A stretch of 64,000 nt of DNA, taken from contig MU001507.1 in the NCBI GenBank assembly GCA_010093485.1, forward strand, positions 942,844 through 1,006,843, in the 5' to 3' direction. The notes below the pieces were generated by a model. It did no database searches. It saw nothing but the letters and a program-made list of their open reading frames with translations, and was not told the DNA's origin. The position numbers and the translations under genes are program-made. Source of the stretch: Karstenula rhodostoma CBS 690.94 (Eukaryota > Ascomycota > Dothideomycetes > Pleosporales > Didymosphaeriaceae). Each line of letters begins with the position of its first letter. Position 1 is the first letter of the stretch. Positions 10,643 through 20,002 of this stretch are shown in pieces.

Positions 10643-12595
10643 CTAAATAACACCCTGTACTGTTGTTAGTTTCCAGTTCCATCATTTCCATGGGAAGAGA
10701 TGCACTTACAGGAATGAAAAGATACGGCACGCTCTTCTCGTACTCGACCCACGCCTCCCCGTACGCCTTTCTGCACTTCTCAATGTCACGCCTTGCGCGA
10801 TGGATGATCATGCCGGCAAAGAACACGGAATAGAACCAGGGGAAAGGGCTCTTGAATCCAGTGATAAGACCCCACGACACAGCGAAGAAGAAGTCGCATG
10901 TGTAATGGATCTTGCGCGCCTTTCCGTACCAGCCATCGCACAGGATGCTGTTGCCGCGCTGCGTAGGGATGGTCTTCGGGTTGTGGATCTTGCCGTATTT
11001 GAAGTAAGGGAACGTGGTACGCTCATCAACGGCGCCACGCTCTTCTTGGCGGAACTGGTTCTTCTGGCTGTTGGTCGTGTCCCAGATGTAGTAGACGCCA
11101 AGGTAGGCGACGGTGAGAAGGGCTGTGAACCACACCGGCAGTTGGTACTCAGAGGGATGGTGACGGGCGATGAAGAGGGTGCAGTGACAGTAGGTGAGAG
11201 GGACACCGGCCATGTTCCAGAAGATAAGCATGAAGCCCAACTTCTCGTAGTACATGTCCCTGGGCAAATCAGCATTTTGAGCGAATAAAGGTCCGACCGA
11301 AAACTTACCAAGTCGTAATGATGAGATGCTCGCCCTTGGAACAGGCACCGGCATACAGGTAATGTGCGAATAACAAGAAAATAGCCTCGACGGAAACGTA
11401 GCCATACTGCTCATACTGCTTCAAGCAAGTACCCAAGGAGAGGAATAGGAGAATGTACCATGGAATACGAACTTCCAGAAACATCTTGAAGTCGAGGATA
11501 CCAAAGAGGCGAGGGTTCAGTTCCGCACCGAGGAAGAAGTCGTAGATGGGGTAGCCAGTCATGCGGATGGTCCTACCACGGACGATGGCTTGGACGTAGC
11601 AGATGATGGCGCAGAGGAAACCAGAGATGATGGCCACGCTCATAATGTGGCCAAACTCATCAACAAGGGTGTACAGCTTGAAGACACCAGTGAAGTGCAA
11701 GGTTAAGCCAATGACAATGCTGGTGTACATAGACCACATGCCCGAGCAATAGTAGTCCAGCATCTTGCCGCCCAGATGAGGGAGCGGCTTGCCCTTCCGG
11801 TACACCCCTGGCATGAGCATGTAGAAAGCCATCTGGACAAGTCCAAAAACCCAGTAGATCTTCCATGCGCGCGCATTGGGGTATGCTTCCGTCTTGACCA
11901 AACTCCACATGTACTGCGCCCAATGACCCCAGCTTTCGCCATCAACCGGCGCAGGAAGCTTGCCGTCGTAGAAGAAAGCGCCGATCCACATGTAGTACAT
12001 GAGTGTAGGGAAGCCGACTATCATAGCAGTCATGCCGAGGGTGCCACCAAACTCAGACTCGCCAGAGACATCGTAGGGGCCGAATTCCTCATGCTGCTCG
12101 CTGACTGCCGTGTACGTCGCTTTCCCATTCGCATTGCCGTTGACGTTTCCGTTGGCGTGTCCGTTGGCGTGTCCGTTGGCGTGTCCATTGGCGTGTCCAT
12201 TGGCGTGTCCATTGGCGTGCCCGTTGGCGTTGCCGTTCAATTGCCCATTCGTCCGGTCATGAAGTCCATTTGCAGCACCGTTGATACCGGTGGCGTGTCC
12301 GTTGGCCTTCCCGTTACCATTGAGCGTGATGTCTCCGTTGCCGACCTTTGTCGCCTCCGCGAATGAAAGCCTCGAGATCGCTTCGGGCTCGGGCGTAGAT
12401 TCATAGTCGCTGTCACCGTTCGGGATGATGGACCTGCGCGTGTACTTCTTGCGCCCAGGGGTCTCCACAAACCCTGGGTTATAAGGTTTACTGGAATCGT
12501 ATGTTAGCCATTGTAGATTAAGGCAATGCGCCAGGCTGCACAGCGACTTACCTGGGCGTCTTCCCGGTCTTGCTGCGTGTCATGCGTTCAGACAT
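10643..12595 (-). CDS. ERG4: delta(24(24(1)))-sterol reductase
   Basis: ERG4 is an ER membrane enzyme that reduces the C24(28) double bond with NADPH, the last step to ergosterol. Four exons in coding order: 12595-12552, 12490-11309, 11259-10710 and 10654-10643, 595 aa. The family signature [17 protein letters not shown] and the C-terminal [13 protein letters not shown] are present, with many hydrophobic segments such as [17 protein letters not shown]. The last 12-bp exon restores an FIP-GVI ending like the yeast FIPYVI terminus; without that splice the frame runs on to 10614 with unrelated residues. The start at 12595 ([12 protein letters not shown]) needs the 61-bp first intron; the long second exon itself has only GTG upstream. 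The N-terminus carries an unusual repeat of Asn-Gly-His-Ala before the conserved core at [18 protein letters not shown]4 is favoured over ERG24 because of the overall motif set. Confidence 0.92.
12123..12239 (-). repeat. 12-bp coding minisatellite (NGHA repeats) in ERG4
   Basis: About nine imperfect copies of a 12-bp unit (plus strand GTGTCCGTTGGC, with variants GTGTCCATTGGC and GTTGCCGTTGGC). In the ERG4 frame they encode NGHA, NGNA or NGNV repeats. The tract is in frame and lies upstream of the conserved reductase domain. Confidence 0.9.
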
Positions 12596-13164
12596 GTCTG
12601 CGTCGGAATAGCACGCGTCAGGGGTGCTGCAGGTACACTCGGTAGCGCGCGAAAAGGTAAGGACGGTGGCGGGTTGCAATCGGAAGCAGTCAACACAGGA
12701 ACAGGTACACCGCGAAGAGGCTTTCAACACATGGCCGTGAGCGCTGAGCAGCGACTTGGAGTTCGCAATTGCTGGAATGCAAGCGCCGGCGGCGACGGTG
12801 TTTGTATACATTACTAGAAAAATAAAATGAGTTTCCGATGGGCCAATCAGGGCGGGGTATGCACGGCGGGCACTATCGGCAATAAGATCATGCGAGAAGA
12901 TGCTGCTCGCGATGATATCATGAACTGCCCTCGGTGAGTTCAGGAAGACGCACTCCTTATATACAGTCACTCCTCTCGCACGCATCTACCAGAAACTCAT
13001 TACAAGAATCCGACAGTCCAAATGAGAGTCCATCGTATTCACAAGTTGCCGGTCTAAAGAGGACTAGTTCCCGAATGTGATAGCCTCCCAGGATCTTACC
13101 GTGCGGGATCACGAGAAAGGTCGGAGTCTAGTACGCTTTCGGTTGTACCCTAAAGCAACGCTAA
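12596..13164. other. ERG4 upstream region next to the transposon-like element
   Basis: Promoter and 5' UTR of ERG4. A spurious upstream frame continues to 12985. Base composition is normal up to about 13,160, so the AT-rich block beyond begins abruptly. Confidence 0.6.
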
Positions 13165-13171
13165 AAATCAA
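13165..13171. repeat. candidate target-site duplication, left copy
   Basis: AAATCAA directly precedes the left terminal inverted repeat and is repeated exactly at 16664-16670 after the right one. If the base before each copy is included (A at 13164 and A at 16663) an 8-bp duplication is equally possible, with the element ending one base earlier on the right. Confidence 0.7.
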
Positions 13172-13237
13172 TAGATCCACATTACAGGCAGGCCTCTAAG
13201 TAATCGCGGGCAGGCCTATAACTAAATCTAGTTAAGT
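13172..13237 (+). repeat. left terminal inverted repeat
   Basis: Begins TAGATCCACATTACAGGCAG and ends near AATCTAGTTAAGT. Its match on the right (read on the minus strand) begins TGGATCCACGTTGCGGGCAG. The differences are mostly G-to-A in the left copy, as RIP on one strand would make. It contains one complete 22-bp unit plus a partial copy, against two full units plus a partial copy on the right. Confidence 0.88.
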
Positions 13238-16030
13238 TTTATATAAACTAAAGAGCTATTTTAGGATATTACTTTATAAAATAAATTATTATAAAAAAAA
13301 GGTTTTTTTTAATAATTAAGTTATTATATTACTTAATATATAGATCCTTAGTATTAGTATTTTAGCTAGTATTATATATTATATATTATATTTATTACTT
13401 TCTATTACTAATACTAACTATTACTTTTTATTAATTTAATTAATTATATATTTATTTTATATAAAAATTTAGTTATAATTATATTAAACTCTATTTTTAA
13501 TATTTTTAATATTAATAATAGTACCTTATTATTAGTAGAATTAATATAGGATTTAGTATTTTATATATTTATAACTTAGATACTTATACTTTTTATATCT
13601 AATTCTAATAATAATACTATTAATAAGTATATAAAAAAATATAAAATATCTTATAATACTAATATTAATAATATTATAAATAATTCTAGTAGTAAAAAAC
13701 TTATTAAGAAATTTTTAAAAGTTATTTAATAGTAATATTATATTATTTATATAATAAGTACCTATATACTATATTAATATAAGTTTAAAAATTTAATTAT
13801 ATATAATAATATTAATTATACTAATCTTTATATATATAAAGGACCTTTATATATTTATAAACTAGTATCTAAAATAATATTACTATTATTACTAATAATA
13901 ATTAAATTTTTAAATAATTAGGGCTATAAGTATTAAGTTATATATAAAAATACTAAATAGTATAAAAATATTACTAGTAAATAGTATAAATATAAAATAT
14001 AATACTTATAATATAGTAAGTATAAATATATTAAAAAGGAAAATTACTAAAAATTTAATATAAAATTCTAGAAATATAGTTACTTATATATATTATATAT
14101 TATTACTATAAATATATTTAATTTAAAGATTTTAAAATAAAGAATCCTATATATAAAGGGTTAGAAATATAAATAATAATTTTTATTATATAATTACCTA
14201 TTATATAAGGATATATATATATACTTTAAGTATAAAAATAAATAATAAAATAAGGATATTAAATAGAAAATAATTATATATTTTAGTACCTTTATTACTA
14301 GTATATATAGTATTATAATAATATTATATTATAACTTTTTAGATATCTAGCTAATATATAATAATATATATAATTTATATTTATAGTATAGGTATAGAGA
14401 ATTATAATTAAAGATAAAAATAAAGTTATTAAAAAAAAAATTAATAAAAAGGGGATACTTTTTTAAGTAAATTATATACTAGATTTCTCTAAGTTTAATA
14501 TATCTATCTAAAATCTAGAACTAGTATTTAGTATAATTAGTATATTATTATTTTTAACTAATATTATTTTATTTTAGTTAAACTTTTAGTATTAGAATTC
14601 CTACTTATAATTTTTTAAATATAAATTTAATATTAATAATTATATTATTTACTTTCTTTTTATTTATTTATATTACTAGTAAATTTTTATATAGATACTA
14701 AATACTCTTTTTATTAATTATACTTTTAAAATAAATAAATATAATTAACTACTACTTAATATTATTAGTTCTAATAGTAGTAACTATATAGTATATTTTA
14801 GTATATATCTTATATTAATATATAATAAGAAAGCCTATAATCTTATTTTTAGCTAGCTAAAAAAGCTATTTAATAAGCTTAAAGTCTAATTAAAAGTTAT
14901 TATTATAGATAAAAACCTTACTACTATTAATATTATTATATTAAATTTCTTAAATATTTTATATTTACTCTATTAATAATATATAAATAAGTTAGTATAA
15001 ATTTATATATATACTATATATATAAAAGAGCTTAGCTAATATTATAATAGTACTAACTAAATTAATATACTAGAGACTAAGAATTTTATAAAGATATATT
15101 ATTAAATATTTAATATAAAAACTATTAAAGTTTTTAAAAATTACTTTTAGAGTATTAAATCTATATCCCTATATATAAAGTAATATTTATATAAAATCTA
15201 GTTAAATAATTATATAAATACCTTACTTAGCTATTATATAAATTATTACTTATATTATAAATTAATAGTAATATTAAAAGTTAAAAATATATATACTTAT
15301 ATTAAGTAATAGCTAGATACTACTAATAGTAATTTTTTATATCTATATAAATACTTTATAAATTTTTATAAAAATTAGAATAATATTTACTAGCTTACTA
15401 ATAATATTATTATTAGTAAAATTATTTATTAAATATTAAATTTTATATTTAAAACTATATAGGGCTATATTACTAATTATATAATTATATTTATATATTA
15501 ATAACTAATACTTATATATAAATATATAAAGAAAACTAAAAATATAAAATATATTTTATTTTATTATAAAGGCCTCTAATAAGTTATAATAAGTATACCT
15601 TATAATTATATAATAATAGAAAAAGACTATAAATTAATAAATCTTTAAACTATTAATTTTAATATATATTAGTAGATATTATATATATAGAATTTTTATA
15701 TATTATTTACTAAGTATATACTTAAGCCTATTATCTAATATATAAAATATCTAATTTAAAATATTAAATATAAGTTTATACTAGCTAAGTATTTTAATAA
15801 TAACTATTTATTAGAAATACTAATATAAGTATCTATAAGCTAGTAACTAGTATTAAAAACTCTTATAGTTTTTTATAAATTAATTTAGTAATATTAAATA
15901 TAAGTACTATATAAATAAGTTATAAATTTAAGTAATATAGATATTTAAATAATATAACTAGTAATTTAGCTAATAATTTAACTAGTAATATAGCTTTTAC
16001 CTAGTATATAGAAACTTATTAGTAAATAAT

Positions 16031-16192
16031 AGTCTATAATTACTATATTTTTAAGTAGTTAATATAATATTTATAGATATTACTAGTCTATAATTAGGCT
16101 ATTTTTAAGTAATTAATATAGTATTTATAGATATTACTAGCCTATAATTAGACTATTTCTAAATAACTAATATAGTACTTATAAATAATATA
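16031..16192. repeat. three tandem 54-bp repeats inside the AT-rich element
   Basis: Copies start at 16031, 16085 and 16139, opening with AGTCTATAATTA, AGTCTATAATTA and AGCCTATAATTA. All three contain a diverged (T)-TAAGTA/AAATAA-(GTT/ATT/ACT)-AATATA core. The copies differ mainly by transitions, consistent with RIP after amplification. They lie about 0.4 kb inside the right inverted repeat and may be subterminal repeats of the original transposon. Confidence 0.8.
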
Positions 16193-16575
16193 TAATAATA
16201 TTAATATATATATAAAAGAGCTTCTATAGGTAATAATTATTTATAATTTAATATATATTAATATCTCTATTTATATACTATATATTATATAAAAATTAAT
16301 AAAAATTAACTTAAAGTAAATAATATTATAAGTAAATAATTCTTTAAAATTTAGTAAAAGTTAATTTTATATATAGGTTACCTCTATACTTATATATATA
16401 TATATTATAGAGTTTTCTTATATAGCTAGACTTTTACTTAATTAAGTTTACTCTATTAAATTTTTAGTAATATTATAATAGTTTTACTATTAAGAAATAT
16501 TATATATTTATAGTAAATTATATTATAATATAGTTTATCTATATAATACCTTAGCCTATAGGACCCCCTATATAT

Positions 16576-16663
16576 ACTTAACTGGATTTAGTTACAGGCC
16601 TGCCCGCGATTACTTAGAGGCCTGCCCGCGATTACTTAGAGGCCTGCCCGCAACGTGGATCCA
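16576..16663 (-). repeat. right terminal inverted repeat with tandem 22-bp units
   Basis: Contains two perfect 22-bp units (16596-16617 and 16618-16639), each opening AGGCCTGCCCGCG and closing ATTACTTAG, plus a 12-bp partial unit at 16640-16651, then the terminal CGTGGATCCA. It keeps CpG, CpA and TpG, unlike the interior, so its sequence is nearly un-mutated. Confidence 0.9.
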
Positions 16664-16670
16664 AAATCAA
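16664..16670. repeat. candidate target-site duplication, right copy
   Basis: AAATCAA immediately after the right inverted repeat, identical to 13165-13171. Confidence 0.7.
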
Positions 16671-16816
16671 CCTCTCCCCTTATTGAACCAAATACACCCC
16701 ACGCTGAATACCTTATTATGTTGCTTCATACATGCTAATCCAGAGGTATCCGGGCCTAAGTCCTTGTACACTGCGCGTCCCCTTACATCCCATGCGCCGC
16801 CAGACAGAACTACTCC

Positions 16817-17630
16817 TCATACAATTCTGCTGGTGTGATACTTGCAGGTCTTCTCATGGGCGGCATTCCCCTTTTCTCGGATCCTTTGATAGTCTGCCAA
16901 GCACTCCCAGCAGAATTCGTATCGGCATCGTGAACCTAAGAGAAGTTAGTCAGAAACGCTGCTGCCATGGCCAATGTCGTAATCCTTACAGGTCATGTGG
17001 TCGCACCCTTTGTTCTTCTGGATATTAAAAGCACAGTCGGGTCCAGGACATTTCTTGCTGAGCTTGTTGATGGCTGCGACGCTTGCCTCCTCTTGAGCTT
17101 TTTGTTCCCTTTCTTTGGCACCGCTCACCTTGTAGGTATACTCATCGCATGTTTCGCCTTCATGCCAATCAACATCATGTGTGACGCAGACTTTATGGCC
17201 GCAGGCGACGCACGTGAAGATGTATCCGTCATCGTGCTCCTGCCCAGAACCACATGATGGGTTGCGGCACCATCTGAAATTGGTAACTTGACCCAGCGCA
17301 TCCCTCATGGAATACATGTCGTATTGGGCAAAGATCTCTGGAGTTGCATAGGCCTGGACTTGATAGTGAGTGAGTACGACGTTGCACGAGACGTCGGGGC
17401 ATGTAATCCCTTTCCAGCCTTTTGTTGTCAATTCGGATTCGATCCAGCGTGCGAAACACACAGCACATGTTGCGGCTTGATGCGTACATTCTGATAATGA
17501 TGGCATATCTGATATGTGAATAGAGTCACTGCAGACAGCGCAATCGCGCTCGATGACCGGTGGATCCCTTACGGCTGGGGCGGCATCGCAATCGTAGAAC
17601 GTATCCATATCTTCGTCTTCGTCTTCGTTT

Positions 17631-17665
<35 letters not shown>

Positions 17666-18646
17666 TCTATCCTCGATCTCGGAATCAGAGTTTATTTCGA
17701 TCGGGTCGTTTTGAGTTCCTTGATGGCCTAAGCGACGCGGTGGTGTTGCATTGAAAATTGACGAAGGCGAGTTTCGACATCGGAGCATTGTTTGCCCAAA
17801 GCCATCACCGGTACGGCTAGACGAACCGTTATTATTCATAAGCCTTTGCAGATCGGCGGATGTCGCACGATAGTCACGAGAACTTGAAGGGGTGTTTATG
17901 AGACTTTGCAGATCATAGGCCGTTGCGCGAAAGTCTCGAGAGGGGGAGGGGACAATCCGCTTCGACGACCGCGTTGAAACATCTTGCATGGAAACTTCGT
18001 CGCTCAGAACTCGAAGTTCGTCGTTTAGAGTCTTAAGTTTGCCGCCCAGATCCTGAACTTTGTGACCAATAGTCTGGAGAGGCTCAGATATCTTCCTATC
18101 CTTGGCGATCTGGTCGATGGCAAACGTTTCCTCGTGCTTCACCGTCGTGGACAGTTCTGGAGACTTAGACGACGTTTCGTCACCTAGCCGTGGAATCTTT
18201 CTAGATCGCCATACAGCCCGCCCTTTTGACAAAGCCAGTTCTAGGTCTTCTGTGTGGCGGGATCCTTGATCATTGACCAATTCATGGTCTGAACCCGCGA
18301 AAGGTCGAGGAGGCACCCGTGGAGCAAGGCCGGGTCCATCCTGAACCTTGGTGTTGGATATATCCTCCATTCGACGATCAGGGAGTTTCTGCTTGTCGTC
18401 TTTCATCCGGCGGCGGGTTGTGACTAAATGGAGGGATACAAAGTTAGTTAAACGATCGAAAAACAGAGGTAGTTGGGTAGAAGTGAGTGTTTCAGTTTCA
18501 GCTCGTAATCATCGTCTGACATTTTCAGACAGCAATAATAGCAGAAACGCCCACTTTATACCTCGGCATTGCATACTAGGATTGCTTTTTTCTCTGATAG
18601 CGCGCATTCGTTTCGGAGGTCTGAAGCCCAGGTCATGAATCTCCAT
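16817..18646 (-). CDS. RBR-type E3 ubiquitin ligase
   Basis: Exons in coding order 18646-18562, 18423-16990 and 16935-16817, 545 aa. The RBR module spans residues ~295-545. RING1 has CAVC...CTHQAATCAVC...CPDVSC. The IBR has WCRNPSCGSG...CVACGHKVC. RING2 has KKCPGPDC...NKGCDHMTC followed, across the 54-bp last intron, by SRCRYEFCWEC. The Cys in NKGC (about residue 502) aligns with the catalytic Cys of RBR ligases (parkin C431), so a thioester-forming mechanism is expected. The N-terminal half is basic and Ser-rich with two near-identical segments (SRDFRATAYDLQSLIN and SRDYRATSADLQRLMN), then a pure Asp/Glu run. Substrate unknown. The first exon rests on a GTATAA donor and is less certain; the Met at 18406 is the fallback start. 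The 3' end lies about 150 bp from the RIP-mutated element. Confidence 0.88.
17631..17664. repeat. (TCG)n microsatellite coding for poly-Asp
   Basis: Uninterrupted TCG triplets; on the coding minus strand they give a run of about eleven aspartates inside the acidic tract of the RBR ligase. Likely length-polymorphic. Confidence 0.9.
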
Positions 18647-20002
18647 CGCAGATTGTTGTGGGGTTGATGGTGATAGTGCTTTCAGTGTATATGGGTTAGT
18701 GGGGAATGCGGTGAACCAGCTTTGTAGTCTCGTATAAGTAGGGTTGTATCACTTAGTCGAAGAACAAACGCCAGCTGAGGTGAGAGAACAGAGCTCGGGC
18801 CGGAAGAGGTCTCGATGAAAATATTTTCTGAGTAGGTAGGGGATGCCGTTGGCCTGGTACATTGGGAGGTCGTTTTAGTATAAATTGCAGCACTTCCCGA
18901 TGTTTACGCGAGTCAAGTGCGCTGGAGTGGTCCAGCTGCAAATGTGACGAGTTGGTTGACCATGAGTTTGGCCGTTCAGTAAACGAAAGGGTTGGAGCTT
19001 TACTGACAGGTGAGATGCTGCAACCTTTGGTGTCCCCAGACACGTAGCTCTGCTGGTCCGCTATCTTGCGGCTAGGCTCGTGTTTGTCCTCCTGTATTGT
19101 CTCACGACATGATCCTCAAGGACATGTATTGACAATCAGCTGCCGTGACAGCTCTATCCCGTGATCCAACAATTTCCGCGGCAGCCGAACAAGAGTTGAC
19201 ACTATTGCCTGATGGGAAGAGTGCAACAAACCGAGCTTAAAGCTCCAAAGCAAAGGTTTTGAAGTAGCACTTGAAGGAGGGGCGCATATGCGAGGCTGAA
19301 TCCCGAGGTCCCTTAGGCAGAGTGATGGCTGAGCTAGGCGGAGCTCACCGGCATACTGATGACTATTGATAGAAAGACAGGTGAGATTCGAGGCCAACAC
19401 GAAGAAACTTTGGAAATAGGCGGGCTCTTGTGGTCGGTGTCTTGCAGAACTGTGGAACAGCCTCTTCTAAAGCCCTCATCACGACAAGGCTTCAGTCAAG
19501 CGAGATACATTCGAACTTTTCAGCCCAATAGAAGTTGGTTTACGCAGATTGCTGGACGAAGCAAGGTTGCAGAGATGGTTCGCACTACCGTACCTGCTGC
19601 GCATGTTCCCGGTAAGTGGGGCATTTGGACGCAGCTGCGAACAAACAGAACATGAACACGAACTCGCGCATTCGAGCGAAGAACGTATGCAGACCGTCGT
19701 GAAAGCTAGGCAAGAAGCAAGATGTAAAACAATCCAACAACGTCGATGGGCGCCGACCGGCTTGTAAAGCAGGCGCAACCCCTGCCCAGGTGCACGTGGT
19801 TTCCTGTCGCGTTCGTGAAGCGCACGCACCTCCAGGCTTCCATCACCTCCGAACATCATGTCCCCAACGTGAAAGGCGGTGCACCGCGCTGCCCGCCTGC
19901 CTGTAACCCCAGCCCAACGAAGGCTACTCCGCGCACTCAGACCCTACATCAACATCGCACGCAACTGCCCGCTCACCGCGATAATCCGTCGCGCGACACA
20001 CG
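18647..20002. other. divergent intergenic region, 1.36 kb
   Basis: Lies between the divergent starts of the RBR ligase (minus) and NBS1 (plus). Frames of 60-130 codons occur on both strands but none has a recognisable domain, and they overlap one another. No RNA gene or repeat was seen. Probably two promoters. Confidence 0.55.

Larger units (their letters stand above)
13172..16663. mobile_element. RIP-saturated TIR element (degenerate DNA transposon)
   Basis: A 3.49-kb block bounded by terminal inverted repeats (13172-13237 and 16576-16663) and a 7-8 bp duplication. The interior is extremely AT-rich, well over 80% by eye. Reading 13241-16580 line by line I found no CA, TG or CG dinucleotide; every C is followed by C or T. 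That is the expected end product of repeat-induced point mutation (CpA to TpA on both strands), here with CpG removed too. No open frame survives, so the original transposase class cannot be read. TIRs plus a 7-8 bp duplication fit a cut-and-paste DNA transposon; 8 bp would suit a hAT-like element, but that is a guess. It sits between the ERG4 promoter side and the 3' end of the RBR ligase gene. Confidence 0.88.

Noticed and set aside
13172..16663. AT-rich block as a centromere, rDNA spacer or mitochondrial DNA insertion
   Set aside because: It has matched terminal inverted repeats and a direct flanking duplication, is only 3.5 kb, and lacks CpA/CpG in the RIP manner. Mitochondrial DNA would keep CA/TG dinucleotides and open frames.
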